64,000 nt of DNA, taken from positions 1,736,001 through 1,800,000 of the forward strand of contig NZ_JAHUBR010000001.1 of assembly GCF_025376885.1 (NCBI RefSeq), in the 5' to 3' direction. The notes under the pieces are model-generated. The model did not search any database and was not told the origin of the DNA. It saw only the letters and a list, made by a program, of their open reading frames with translations. This stretch comes from Pseudoruegeria sp. SHC-113. GTDB taxonomy: Bacteria > Pseudomonadota > Alphaproteobacteria > Rhodobacterales > Rhodobacteraceae. A program made the translations under genes and the position numbers. Shown one piece after another: positions 1-8,749 of the stretch (its first letter is position 1; every line of letters begins with the position of its first letter).

Positions 1-203
1 CTTTGTGCCATCCAGCGCGCGACGTCCGGACGCGCAAGCCCGGCAAGAAGCGTTATGCTGGCCAGTTCCCGATCGTCTTCCGCCAACGCCCTGTCAAACA
101 TCGGAACAAGGCCGCGCTTCTGTGCAAGCTCATCTGCCAGAACCACGAGATCCGGTAGAGATTTTGTTGCGATTGCTTCCGGCAGGCCGGGCGAATCCGG
201 CAC
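1..203 (-). CDS. Partial unrecognised gene, 5' part only, leaving the left edge
   Basis: On the minus strand a frame with plausible composition runs off the left edge. From a GTG at 203 it reads about 67 codons with a soluble, alanine/leucine/acid-rich helical character (for example LVVLADELAQKRGLVPMFDR). The frame is closed upstream by a TAG at 243-245; a TTG near 230 is an alternative start. The overlapping plus-strand frame has a random-looking composition (many Arg, Pro, Ser, Cys), which favours the minus reading. I do not recognise the family. It is divergent from the acyl-AMP ligase at 536 and could belong to the same cluster. Confidence 0.4.
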   Translation of the reverse strand, partial: MPDSPGLPEAIATKSLPDLVVLADELAQKRGLVPMFDRALAEDDRELASITLLAGLARPDVARWMAQ

Positions 204-245
204 GGATTGGATCTGAGTCTGGTTCTGGCCCAAGGTCCCGGCCTA

Positions 246-535
246 ATGTCTGTACGTATCTGAGTGCCGACCATCATTGCCGATGCTGGCAAAAAACGGT
301 ATCAACTCAAGGGTGTGCGATCAACCTCTTTGTCGGTGGGACTGGTGCAGCGGAGGGAAAAAAGCATGCACACGAGGGCAAGAGCAGGCGAAGCCACAGC
401 GGCTGCGCTTTATCGCCGGGCTTGGCGGGCCGAAAAGTGCTGATCGCGCAGGTGGCCTGCCGTGTTTGCCGGATTGAGGGATTGGGCGTTGCCGGTGTAA
501 ATATAATGTTTACATCTAGTTGTATGTAGGTTGGA
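246..535. other. Divergent spacer with no gene seen
   Basis: About 290 bases between the partial minus-strand gene and the acyl-AMP ligase. Short frames here have random composition. The last 40 bases before 536 are markedly AT-rich for this window and are the likely place for the promoter of the ligase operon. I see no convincing operator palindrome. Confidence 0.5.
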
Positions 536-2221
536 ATGGAAGGCAGCTATGGCGATTTCAGGTCGTCTTCGGCAGGAGTGGCAGGAGTTTCTGGTTTGCC
601 TCAATCCCCAACGTGCCTCTCTGGCGCCGAACTGACGGACGCGCCCGGTTCCTTCCTCGCGATGTTTGCGGCGCAGGCGAGGCTGGACGGCGCAGCTGGC
701 CATTCAATCAACCAATGGGGGAGTGATGCCAGGGCGGTTTCTTTTGCCGAACTGGATCGGCACGCCCGTCACATCGCGGCGGCCATGTTGGCCCGCGGAT
801 GGCGTGAGCGGCCGGTGATGATTGCGTTGCCTGCTGGCGCAGAATTCGCAGCCTGCTTCCTTGCATGCCTGCGGGCCGGGGCACTCGCCGTGCCTGCACC
901 GCGCCCGCGTTTTCCTGCGCATCGGACACGGTTTTCCGCGATCCGGGCCGCACTCGGGCCAGGTGCGAAGCTCGTGGCCGAGCCGCAGGATTGGGGCTGC
1001 GATGCTGCCGTGGCCCCTGACCGTCTGCTCGATGAAGGAGCGGGGCTGCCCTCGGTGCCGGTGGCGCCAGAGCACGTTGACCCCGAGCAGCCCGCCTATC
1101 TGCAGTTCGGCTCTGGCACGACGGGTGGTGATGCAGCACTGCGCGGAATCATCGTGAGCCATGGCAATTTGGCGGCCAATGTCGCGCAGATTCGCGCAAC
1201 CTTCACGCGCCCCGGCGATGTGCGCTGCGTCACGTGGTTGCCGCCGTTTCACGACATGGGGCTTGTCGGCGGTCTGCTCACCCCGCTGGCCCACGGGCTG
1301 GAGATCGTCGTTTTGGAACCAGAGGCCTTCATGCGCAGGCCGAAACTCTGGCTGGAGGCGATTTCTGCCGGCGGCACAACAGTCTCGGGTGGGCCTTGTT
1401 TTGCCTATGCCCATTGTCTGCGGGGTGTGCCCGAAGGCAGTGTCGCAGGTCTCGATCTCTCCCACTGGCGGCTTGCCTTCTGCGGTGCGGAGCCGATCCG
1501 GCGCGGTGTTCTGAACGATTTCGCCCGACGGTTTGCGGGGCAGGGGTTCGCGCCCGAAGCCTTTCTACCGTGCTATGGCCTTGCAGAGGCGACACTGCTG
1601 GTAAGCGCGGGTGCGCTGCGCTCCGGCACAGGGGTAGTGCCCGTCGGGTCACCTGCGCCGGGCTGTGAAATCCGGCTGGCGCCGCACCCGGCAGCACCTG
1701 AAGGCAGCGGCGAGATCCTCGTGCGCGGGCCGCAGGTCAGCCGCCTGCGCTGGGACGCGGACTCGGCTGGTATCGTTCCCGCCACCAACGATCTGACAGC
1801 CGATGGCTGGCTGCGCACCGGCGATGCCGGCCGCATTGTTGATGGTGCGCTTTGTGTGGAGGATCGGCTGAAGGACGTCGTGATCCTGAACGGGGTCAAC
1901 ATCGCGGCGGCGCAGATCGAGGCCCTGGCGGCAGTGCATGCACCGGGCGCGGTGGCTGCCTTTGGTGCTGGGATACCGGAGAAATTGCATGTGGCTGTTG
2001 AACTGCCCGGACGCGATCTGGGTGGACCGCAGGAAGCGGCTGTCTGTGCGGCGGTTTCGGGCGCTATTTATTCAGCGACGGGGCTCGTTGCCCGGATTCT
2101 GACCGTGACCCGGGGCAGCCTGCCGCGCACCTCCAGCGGCAAGATCCGGCGGGCTGCGGCACGGCAAACTGTCCTGCAGCAGGTTAACACGCCAGAGCGC
2201 GCAGAAGCGGAGGCGCAATGA
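536..2221 (+). CDS. Fatty-acyl-AMP ligase-like adenylate-forming enzyme
   Basis: 561 residues of the ANL superfamily, predicted to activate a carboxylic acid as acyl-adenylate and probably to load it on an acyl carrier protein. The P-loop-like signature appears as LQFGSGTTG with SHGNL following. Then come the FAAL-type WLPPFHDMGLVGG stretch, the CYGLAEATLL core, GWLRTGDAG, and the C-terminal hinge/lysine region DRLKDVVILNG and SSGKIRR. The HDMG and CYGLAEATLLVS motifs favour fatty-acyl-AMP ligases over CoA ligases (family knowledge). About 40 N-terminal residues precede the first conserved block, so the true start could be the ATG at 661. The stop overlaps the next gene by 4 bases. A stand-alone carrier protein lies at 6173-6442. 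Confidence 0.82.
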   Translation: MEGSYGDFRSSSAGVAGVSGLPQSPTCLSGAELTDAPGSFLAMFAAQARLDGAAGHSINQWGSDARAVSFAELDRHARHIAAAMLARGWRERPVMIALPAGAEFAACFLACLRAGALAVPAPRPRFPAHRTRFSAIRAALGPGAKLVAEPQDWGCDAAVAPDRLLDEGAGLPSVPVAPEHVDPEQPAYLQFGSGTTGGDAALRGIIVSHGNLAANVAQIRATFTRPGDVRCVTWLPPFHDMGLVGGLLTPLAHGLEIVVLEPEAFMRRPKLWLEAISAGGTTVSGGPCFAYAHCLRGVPEGSVAGLDLSHWRLAFCGAEPIRRGVLNDFARRFAGQGFAPEAFLPCYGLAEATLLVSAGALRSGTGVVPVGSPAPGCEIRLAPHPAAPEGSGEILVRGPQVSRLRWDADSAGIVPATNDLTADGWLRTGDAGRIVDGALCVEDRLKDVVILNGVNIAAAQIEALAAVHAPGAVAAFGAGIPEKLHVAVELPGRDLGGPQEAAVCAAVSGAIYSATGLVARILTVTRGSLPRTSSGKIRRAAARQTVLQQVNTPERAEAEAQ

Positions 2222-3564
2222 CCTTCCTTGAAGCCCCTGTCCGGCTGGCCATGACCGGTGTCTTCGATATGGCCAACTTCGGCGACGCGCTGTTTCCGCT
2301 GGTGGCGTCTCATGCACTTTCCGCCTACGGCATCGGCGTGCAGACCGTGGCCCCCACGGCGCAGCGCGTGCCCCTTGCCGATGCCCATCAGCCCATCGGG
2401 CTGTCCGCTCTTGACGCGCTGCTGGACGATTCCGACGGGCTTTTGATCGGCGGCGGGCATGTGCTGCATGCCCATCCGCTGGATCTGATGGTGGAGTACC
2501 GTGGCCTGCCTGAGGCCGGTTGGGCCGGGCCGGGGCTTTGGCTGGGAGCGGGGGCTTTGGCCGCGCGCAAAGGCCTGCCGGTGATGTTCAACGCGCCGGG
2601 CATGCCGCATCCGCTGCCGGGGCGCTGGCATGCGCTGGCGCGCGCCGTAGCGGGCAGCTCCGCCTATCTCGCCCTGCGCGACACCGGCTCCGCAGACCTG
2701 CTCGCAAAGGCTTCGGGCCACCGTGCCCTCACCGTGCCCGACACGATCGCCGCCCTGCCGGGGCTCTGGCCGCGCGCATCGCTTGCGCCGCTGGCAAAGG
2801 CGTTTCGGCAGCGGGAAGGGATCGCGGCGCAGGAGGCGGTTGTTTGCATCCACGTGCGGGATCGCTCGCTCTCGGGCACCAGCGCGCATGACGTGGCAGA
2901 AGGGCTCGATGCCGCCGCCCGCGCCATGGGCGCGCGCCTTGTCCTTTGCGCCCTCGGGCGTGCCCATGAGGATGAGCGCACCGCCGCCGCCATCGCCGAC
3001 CATATGACAACGCGGCCCATCGTCTATGATCAGCCGCCGAGCCTTCAGGAAATGGCAGCGGTGCTGGCCCATGCCCGCGCCTATCTGGGCGCGTCGCTGC
3101 ATGGATTCGTCGTGGCCCATGCCTACGGCGTGCCGTCGATGCTTGTTGCGCGGCCGGCCTATCGGAAGTTTTCCGGCTACCTGCAGTGGATCGGCGAACC
3201 GGATCTGGCCGTGGGCGATTGGGCGCAGGGGCTGGGCTGGCTCAGACGCGTTGCGCCAGGCGCGCAGGGGGCGGGCATTCCCGCGGCTGTTGACGCAGCG
3301 CTCGCCGCCCACTGGCAGCGCATCGCGCAGATCACGCGGCAGACCCGGCACCAAAGAGAACAGGCTGGCAGCCCGGGGCAAACCGCGCAGCAAGCGCCGG
3401 TACAGGCTTTTCTCGCGCGCCTCGGGCTCGAACAGGCCGGGATCGAAGACATTATGAAAGCTATCCAGTCTGAAGGGATGCAAAGTTCCGGCCGGGCCGA
3501 ACCAGGCTCGGCAAGCCCTCACTCCCTTGAGGCGGCAGCCTCCGCATCAGGAGCCCCATCTTGA
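2218..3564 (+). CDS. Polysaccharide pyruvyl transferase family protein
   Basis: 448 residues. The N-terminus GVFDMANFGDALFPLV fits the CsaB/PssM-like opening GxxxxxNxGD, which binds near the nucleotide/phosphate site. The centre has DGLLIGGGHVLH, and the C-terminal half has YLGASLHGFVVAHAYGVPSMLV, the S-x-R/L-H-G-like signature of the family. Members transfer pyruvate ketals to saccharides or act as GT-B-like glycosyl-modifying enzymes. Start and stop both overlap neighbours by 4 bases (ATGA at 2218 and 3561), so it is translationally coupled inside a four-gene operon. The last 60 residues are low-complexity and probably outside the fold. The exact acceptor cannot be read from sequence. Confidence 0.78.
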   Translation: MTFLEAPVRLAMTGVFDMANFGDALFPLVASHALSAYGIGVQTVAPTAQRVPLADAHQPIGLSALDALLDDSDGLLIGGGHVLHAHPLDLMVEYRGLPEAGWAGPGLWLGAGALAARKGLPVMFNAPGMPHPLPGRWHALARAVAGSSAYLALRDTGSADLLAKASGHRALTVPDTIAALPGLWPRASLAPLAKAFRQREGIAAQEAVVCIHVRDRSLSGTSAHDVAEGLDAAARAMGARLVLCALGRAHEDERTAAAIADHMTTRPIVYDQPPSLQEMAAVLAHARAYLGASLHGFVVAHAYGVPSMLVARPAYRKFSGYLQWIGEPDLAVGDWAQGLGWLRRVAPGAQGAGIPAAVDAALAAHWQRIAQITRQTRHQREQAGSPGQTAQQAPVQAFLARLGLEQAGIEDIMKAIQSEGMQSSGRAEPGSASPHSLEAAASASGAPS

Positions 3565-4430
3565 CAGCACAGGCACAGGCACAGACACAGGCACCAGTTC
3601 CAGCGGATCTTGCCGCGCGCTTTGGGCGGGAGGGTTACCTCTGCCCGCTGCAGGGCATCGGGTCAGAGCGTGCTGCAGAGGCCACGGCCTGCGTCGCGCG
3701 GCTCGAAGCGGCAGGCTCTGGTCGCTTACCCTATTTCCTGCGCGCCAAACCGCACCTTCTGGTGCCGCTCTTCTGGGATATCGTCCATGATCCGGCAATC
3801 CTTGCCCCGGTCCGGGCTATTCTGGGCGAGGATCTGCTTTGCTACGGGTCGAGTTTCATCGACAAGCGGCCCGGGGACGGCCAGCACGTGGCCTTCCATC
3901 AGGACACCACCTATTGGGGGCTGGCCGAGGATGTGGCCGTCACCGCCTGGATCGCGCTGACGCCAAGCACGCCGGACACGGGCTGTGTCCGAGTTCTGCC
4001 CGGCACGCAAGAGCACATCCTGGCCCATACCGACAGCGACGATCCGACAAACATGCTGGGCCGGGGCGAGAAGCTGGCCAGCGACGTAGATGAAAGCCTT
4101 GCCGTGGACCTTTGCCTCGCACCGGGCGAGTTCTCACTGCATGACGGGCGGATCATCCATGGCTCCCACCCCAACAGGGGCACGCAGCGGCGTCTTGGCT
4201 TCGCGGTGCGCTACATTCCCGCCGGGCTTGGCTTGCGCGAGGGGGCGAAAGGCTCGGCGACGCTCGTCTCGGGACTTGCACCGGCGGCACCGGCGCAGGG
4301 GCAGGGGTTTTCGCTGGAGCTGCGCCCCGAGTCTGAGATGGACCCCGCCGCATTACGCCGCCACCGCGCCATATTCCGCGCCGGCATGGAAACGATCATG
4401 CGGCCCCGTTCTGAAGGAGAGCCGACATGA
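3561..4430 (+). CDS. PhyH-type Fe(II)/2-oxoglutarate dioxygenase, copy 1
   Basis: 289 residues of the phytanoyl-CoA dioxygenase family, which hydroxylates unactivated carbon using Fe(II), O2 and 2-oxoglutarate. The iron facial triad is visible: H113-x-D115 in FHQDTTYWG and a distal His200 in IIHGSHPN, followed by the Arg pair near 210-211 expected to bind 2-oxoglutarate. The intact HxD argues for hydroxylation and not the HxA/HxG chlorination chemistry of SyrB2-like relatives. It starts with a Gln/Ala repeat (TAQAQAQTQA). It overlaps both neighbours by 4 bases. The next gene is a paralogue. Confidence 0.88.
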   Translation: MTAQAQAQTQAPVPADLAARFGREGYLCPLQGIGSERAAEATACVARLEAAGSGRLPYFLRAKPHLLVPLFWDIVHDPAILAPVRAILGEDLLCYGSSFIDKRPGDGQHVAFHQDTTYWGLAEDVAVTAWIALTPSTPDTGCVRVLPGTQEHILAHTDSDDPTNMLGRGEKLASDVDESLAVDLCLAPGEFSLHDGRIIHGSHPNRGTQRRLGFAVRYIPAGLGLREGAKGSATLVSGLAPAAPAQGQGFSLELRPESEMDPAALRRHRAIFRAGMETIMRPRSEGEPT

Positions 4431-5278
4431 CCCCGCCCCCCGCATCCCTGCCCGAAGCGGCCCGTGCCGACGCTGCCAGCCTGCAGGCGTTCTACGCCCG
4501 CGAGGGCTATCTTTCGCCCCTGCGCGTCTTGCCGGATGGCGAAGCCGCCGGGCTACTCGCCCGGCTTCAGGCCTTTGAAGCCAGTCGGCCCGGAGGGCTG
4601 CCGCAAGCTTTCAACGCCAAGGTGCACCTGCTGTTTCCCTGGCTCTGGGATCTGGTCTGCGATCCTCGCGTGCTGGCCCCCGTCACGGCCGTGCTCGGGC
4701 CCGATGTGCTTTGCTGGGCCTCGAGCTTCTTTTCCAAGGCTCCCGGCACAGAGACGGAAGTGCCCTGGCATCAGGACGGCACCTATTGGGGGCTGACCGA
4801 GCCGCGCGCGCTGACGGCCTGGATTGCCTTTACCCCTTCGACCGCGGCCAACGGCGGCATGCAGCTTGTGCCGCGCAGCCACACCACGGCCTTACCCCAC
4901 GTCCGCACCGCCAACCGCAACAGCATGCTACCAGCCCGAGAGGAGGTCTCGGTGCCGATCCCGCGCGATGAGGTTTTGCAGGTGGAGCTGGCACCCGGAG
5001 AGATGTCGCTGCATCACGTGATGGCGTTGCACGGCTCCGAGCGCAACCGCTCCGACAGCGCGCGGGTGGGCTTTGCCGTGCGCTACATTGCGGGCGATCT
5101 GCGGCAGGCCAATGGCGCGAAGCCGGGAGCGACCCTTGTGGCCGGGCTCGATCATGGAACCTTCGAGATGGAGCAGCGCCCCGCCGCTGATCTGGATCCG
5201 GAGGCGGTGCAGCGGTACTACGCGATGCTCCGCAAGATGGCACAGGCCGTTTTTCCGGAGCGCAACAAGGGCAGGTGA
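4427..5278 (+). CDS. PhyH-type Fe(II)/2-oxoglutarate dioxygenase, copy 2
   Basis: 283 residues and clearly paralogous to the preceding gene along its whole length (shared HQD-TYWGL, ALTAWIAFTPST, GEMSLH, HGSERN and VGFAVRYI blocks). The triad is H115-x-D117 with distal His202. It is the last gene of the plus-strand operon that starts at 536; only 31 bases separate its stop from the convergent glycosyltransferase stop. Two dioxygenases in tandem suggest two successive or regiochemically distinct oxidations on one scaffold, but the substrate is not evident. Confidence 0.88.
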   Translation: MTPPPASLPEAARADAASLQAFYAREGYLSPLRVLPDGEAAGLLARLQAFEASRPGGLPQAFNAKVHLLFPWLWDLVCDPRVLAPVTAVLGPDVLCWASSFFSKAPGTETEVPWHQDGTYWGLTEPRALTAWIAFTPSTAANGGMQLVPRSHTTALPHVRTANRNSMLPAREEVSVPIPRDEVLQVELAPGEMSLHHVMALHGSERNRSDSARVGFAVRYIAGDLRQANGAKPGATLVAGLDHGTFEMEQRPAADLDPEAVQRYYAMLRKMAQAVFPERNKGR

Positions 5279-5309
5279 GCGGCGGTCAAATGCACAGCGC
5301 GGGCAGAGC

Positions 5310-6176
5310 TTAAACGCTCATGCCGCGATCAAGCGTTCCGGTGCGGGCGTCGTAGATCCAGCCCCGCTGCGCCACCTTGCGCAGAGGCTTGCCGCGCAGG
5401 CGCATATAGGATCGGGAAGCCGCCTTCAGCGCGGCGACGGCCGCATCCCGGCCTGCGGTGGTGGTGCCGCCGTGGATCTGGTGGAACGTCGCCTCGCCGC
5501 TCACACGGATCAGTTGCGCCCCGGCGAGCGCATTGGCCCTCAGGAATACATCGGGGTTGGCCGCGCCGCCCCCGGCCTCATCGAAGCCGGGATCGAATCC
5601 GCCAAGGCGCTGCCAATCGTCGGCCTTCAGGAACAGGGCGTTTGATTCCAGCATCGGGTCGGTGATCTGCCGCGTTTCGGGAAAGGAGACGGCAAAGAGA
5701 TCGGCCGCGGGATCGGGCCAACCGGCCTGCGCCAACAGCGCGTCCTCGGTGGCCCTGTCGTAGCCGTCCTGAGCGCTGATGGCCTGCCAGTTCGGCCCCA
5801 GTTGCCGGTTGGGCAGGGCAATCACCGGATGGGCATGGCACTGCGCCGCGTCATGGGCGGCCCGCAGCAAGCCGGGCGAGGCCATGCGCGCGCCGTCGAT
5901 GAAGGCCCCGACAAGCGGAGCGCGGGCAAGGCTGAGGGCTTCGTTCAGCGCACCGACGGGCGAGGGCACACAGATTGAAGCCCGCCGCAGAAGTGGGGCG
6001 GGCTGCATCGCAGGCAGGTCTGGCAGCCTGTCCGATCCATTGTCGATCACGATGATTTCGTAGCTGAGATCTTCAACCCCGCGTTGAAACGCCCGCGACA
6101 GGGACATCAGCGTGCGTGGCAGTTCCCTTGCCATTTGCCAGCAGGTGATGGCAAGGCTCAGATCAGGCCTGTTCAC
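5310..6176 (-). CDS. Family 2 glycosyltransferase
   Basis: 288 residues with a GT-A fold. The N-terminus has the nucleotide-binding LAITCWQMARELPRTLMSL and EIIVIDNGSD segments, and ALSLARAPLVGAFIDGA is the likely metal/nucleotide region (a DxD equivalent is weak). Later blocks include FLKADDWQRLGGFDPGFDEAGG, typical of GT2 enzymes. No membrane segments, so probably cytoplasmic and soluble. Its ATG overlaps the ACP stop by 4 bases, forming a two-gene minus operon ACP-GT. Donor and acceptor are unknown; the neighbours suggest the acceptor carries an acyl or saccharide group. Confidence 0.82.
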   Translation of the reverse strand: MNRPDLSLAITCWQMARELPRTLMSLSRAFQRGVEDLSYEIIVIDNGSDRLPDLPAMQPAPLLRRASICVPSPVGALNEALSLARAPLVGAFIDGARMASPGLLRAAHDAAQCHAHPVIALPNRQLGPNWQAISAQDGYDRATEDALLAQAGWPDPAADLFAVSFPETRQITDPMLESNALFLKADDWQRLGGFDPGFDEAGGGAANPDVFLRANALAGAQLIRVSGEATFHQIHGGTTTAGRDAAVAALKAASRSYMRLRGKPLRKVAQRGWIYDARTGTLDRGMSV

Positions 6177-6442
6177 GCCGGCGTGCCGGCCTCGGACCCA
6201 GTCTGTGCGTGCTGTTTGACGAAATGGGCGGCGAAAGCGGCGATGGACGGGTTTTCATACAGCTCAAGCGGATCAATGGCGACGCGGAACTCCTCTTCCA
6301 TCAGCCCGGCCATGATCACGGCTTCCACGCTGTCGAGCCCGAGGATGTCGAAGGTGGCGTCGGCTTCAATGGTCTCGGCCTCGCAATCCAGCACGGAGGC
6401 GATATAGGAGATCATCCATTCCTTGACGCGTTTTTCCATCAT
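6173..6442 (-). CDS. Stand-alone acyl carrier protein
   Basis: 89 residues, acidic and helical, with the phosphopantetheine attachment site GLDSVEA; Ser38 is the predicted modified residue. An upstream ATG at 6505 is in frame, but the ATG pair at 6442/6439 has a GGGGTAGAG ribosome site just before it and matches normal ACP length, so I start here. It is not the fatty-acid-synthesis ACP by context: it is coupled (ATGA) to a glycosyltransferase and sits within 6 kb of an acyl-AMP ligase. The obvious hypothesis is that the ligase charges this protein. No ketosynthase or NRPS module is present. Confidence 0.9.
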   Translation of the reverse strand: MMEKRVKEWMISYIASVLDCEAETIEADATFDILGLDSVEAVIMAGLMEEEFRVAIDPLELYENPSIAAFAAHFVKQHAQTGSEAGTPA

Positions 6443-6505
6443 CTCTACCCCTTGAAACAAAATGCACTTTAACGACGAACGACGGGGATTCAATGGGGGA
6501 TTCAT

Positions 6506-7654
6506 ATGGAGAGTTCAGATAAGGGATCCCATCGTGTGGAGGCGCCTGTTGGCGCGTTGCCCCTGGTTGCGTGCCCCCCCGAAGTGCTGGCGAAGGGCTG
6601 TTGGCGGCTCAGCCGCCAGGCCGATGTCATGGCGGTTCTCAAATCGGAAAACGTCGGGGTGGATCTGTCAGAATTCCGCGCCCTGGACCGCATGGAACAG
6701 GCGTTGGGAAAGGACTTCTCCGGGATCCGCCGTCTGCAGTCCCTGACCATTCTTCTCAACGGGAGCGCCCATGCGGCGGGGCGAAAACGTGCGGCCGAAT
6801 ACGTTCGGGCCTTTCAGTCCAAAGTGCCGGATGTTCTGGAGGAATTGCACGCTAAGGCTGAAAAGGGTTTTGCTGCAAGGGAAGGCGAGGTGGATGTCAT
6901 TTCCGGGCTTCTGGAACCGGTTCTCGATACATGGCGTGCCCGTGTCGTGGGCGGGAGCCGGGCCAATAATACCGCCGCGCGGATGGCGGCGGAGGCTTGC
7001 ACGCTTTTGCTCTCGGGCAGCCTAACGCGCACCGGCCCGGCACGGGCGGAAGCCGCCGCGCAGGCGGCGCTGTTGGCCTATGAGCGGCTTCCGGGCCACC
7101 CGGGTGACGATGAACCGGAAGCGGTCGGAGCGCTTATTGTGGTGCACGGGCTCGCGATGGATACGTTGCAGGGGCTTCTGGCCAATACCTTGCTGCTCCT
7201 GTCTCAGGCCCCCGCTTTGCAGGACAGGCTGCGCACCCAAGGCCAAGTGACGGAATCTGAGATGACGGAAATCGAGCGACTGTGTAGTTCGGTCCGCTGT
7301 GTCAACCGGATCGTAGAGGGCGATGGCCTTTCGTTATGCGGGCACAGCTTTGCCGCAGGCAGCCGCTTTGCGCTCGATCTGGTTGCGGCAAACCGGGATC
7401 CGCTGGCGTGGCAGGCGCCGGAGGTGTTCACCCCCGCCCGCTTTGAGACGGAGCGCGCGGCGGCCAATCTTTGTTTCGGGCAGGGCGCGCACCGCTGCCT
7501 TGGTGTGGCGCTCACCCGGCGTTTCGTACCGGCCTTCCTGAGCAGTCTCCTTGCCCATGTGCACATCGCACCGGCGCAAACCCCGCCCGTCTGGTCGCCA
7601 AACTGGATGCTGCATGCGCCGGCCCGCCTGCCGCTGCGCCTGATCCCTCTTTGA
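6506..7654 (+). CDS. Divergent cytochrome P450
   Basis: 382 residues. The heme-thiolate loop is LCFGQGAHRCLG with Cys331 as ligand. An ExxR pair is present as EIER. The I-helix region GLAMDTLQG keeps the acid-Thr pair used for O2 activation. The protein is shorter and more divergent than typical CYP families (no clear meander PERF-like motif beyond TPARFE). ACP-bound acyl or aminoacyl chains are common substrates of such P450s in biosynthetic clusters (family knowledge); that the ACP here is the partner is inference. Starts 64 bases from the divergent ACP, with GGGGGA upstream of the ATG. Confidence 0.85.
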   Translation: MESSDKGSHRVEAPVGALPLVACPPEVLAKGCWRLSRQADVMAVLKSENVGVDLSEFRALDRMEQALGKDFSGIRRLQSLTILLNGSAHAAGRKRAAEYVRAFQSKVPDVLEELHAKAEKGFAAREGEVDVISGLLEPVLDTWRARVVGGSRANNTAARMAAEACTLLLSGSLTRTGPARAEAAAQAALLAYERLPGHPGDDEPEAVGALIVVHGLAMDTLQGLLANTLLLLSQAPALQDRLRTQGQVTESEMTEIERLCSSVRCVNRIVEGDGLSLCGHSFAAGSRFALDLVAANRDPLAWQAPEVFTPARFETERAAANLCFGQGAHRCLGVALTRRFVPAFLSSLLAHVHIAPAQTPPVWSPNWMLHAPARLPLRLIPL

Positions 7655-7678
7655 TGTCTCAGCCCCGGACCTGACTGC

Positions 7679-8743
7679 ATGACCCTGCCCCAATCCCCCG
7701 CCTCCACGCCGCGCCGGCTTCTGATCCTCGGCTTTTCCAACGTCGCCTCGACGCTTGGCTTCTCGGTGCCGCTCGCGGAGCGCCTGCAAGTTGAAGTGCC
7801 CGGGCTGAGCGTCGAGCGGCTTGGTCTTGGCGCGCTGCAACCGGCTGTTGTTCCTGCCTTTCTTGCCGAGGCCGATGCCCAACTAGGCCCCTTCACAGAC
7901 GTGCTGCTTGAGATCAACACATCGGGCTTTGCGCTGCATCCTCTGGCCACGGAGGCCCGCGCGCGGGAGATCCTTCTGGATTGCCTACGCAGCGTCACAG
8001 ACATCGGCGCTCGCCCCTGCCTGCTGCTGCACCACCGGGACATGCAGGGCAAGGCGGTGCTGGATTTCAACGCGATCACGCGGGATCTGGCCGCGGCCTG
8101 CGGCGTGCCCGTGATCGATCTGGCCGAGGGGCTGGCCACCGCGCTTGGCCCTGCCTATGGCCCTGAGCGGATGCGGGCGCTCTTCAAAGACGTGACCCAC
8201 ACCACCGAGGAGGGCACCGCCTGGATGGCGGAAGAAGTGGCGCGGGCCTATGCGCCGCGCCTGCGCGCGCCGCTTCCGGCCCTGCCGCAGGTGCCCCTGC
8301 CGGCCTTCCGCCGCAGGTTCCTCGATCTGACTCCCTTTCTGCCGGAGGGGATGGCACCTGCGCCGCAGGTGTTTTCGGCCCTCAGCCTGCCGTATCTCTT
8401 CCTGCCCGAAGGCGTGGGCGTCGAGATTGATCTGCCAGCCATTCCCCATGCCATGGCGCTCTGCTTTCTGTACCACGCCAACGGCGGGCGGTCGGCGCTG
8501 GATCTGTGGGACGGCGCGCAGGGCAGGGGCACGGCCACGCTTGTCAGCAAGGATCACGTTTCCCATTTCCGGCGCATCGGCGCCCATGCCTTCGATTTCT
8601 TCCGCGGGCAGCGCCTTGCGCGGATCGGAATCGGGCCACTTTCGCCGATGCCGGAGGTGGCGCTCAGAAGTACCGCCGATACCGGCCCGTCAGGCGCCTA
8701 CATCGGGCCGCTGATCGAGAAACGCCCGGTGCCCGAGCTTTAA
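7679..8743 (+). CDS. SGNH/GDSL-fold hydrolase-like protein
   Basis: 354 residues. The N-terminal half shows an SGNH-like order: block I LILGFSNVAST (candidate nucleophile Ser), a central LLEINTSG block, and block V DVTHTTEEG with the D-x-x-H catalytic dyad near residue 170. The C-terminal 130 residues are a beta-rich extension (DLTPFLPEGMAPAPQ onward) that I do not recognise. No signal peptide, so cytoplasmic. Possible roles are release or transfer of an acyl group, or deacylation of a saccharide. It follows the P450 by 24 bases; a 6-codon reading frame starting at the P450 stop (TGATG) ends 4 bases before this ATG. Confidence 0.65.
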   Translation: MTLPQSPASTPRRLLILGFSNVASTLGFSVPLAERLQVEVPGLSVERLGLGALQPAVVPAFLAEADAQLGPFTDVLLEINTSGFALHPLATEARAREILLDCLRSVTDIGARPCLLLHHRDMQGKAVLDFNAITRDLAAACGVPVIDLAEGLATALGPAYGPERMRALFKDVTHTTEEGTAWMAEEVARAYAPRLRAPLPALPQVPLPAFRRRFLDLTPFLPEGMAPAPQVFSALSLPYLFLPEGVGVEIDLPAIPHAMALCFLYHANGGRSALDLWDGAQGRGTATLVSKDHVSHFRRIGAHAFDFFRGQRLARIGIGPLSPMPEVALRSTADTGPSGAYIGPLIEKRPVPEL

Positions 8744-8749
8744 GGGCAC

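Noticed and set aside
365-442. 25-codon plus-strand frame starting ATGCACACG
   Set aside because: No ribosome site and no conserved-looking content; not distinguishable from chance.
5-529. 174-residue plus-strand frame at the left edge
   Set aside because: Random-looking Arg/Pro/Ser/Cys-rich composition; the minus strand of the same region encodes a more protein-like frame, and AT-rich promoter-type sequence lies at its end.
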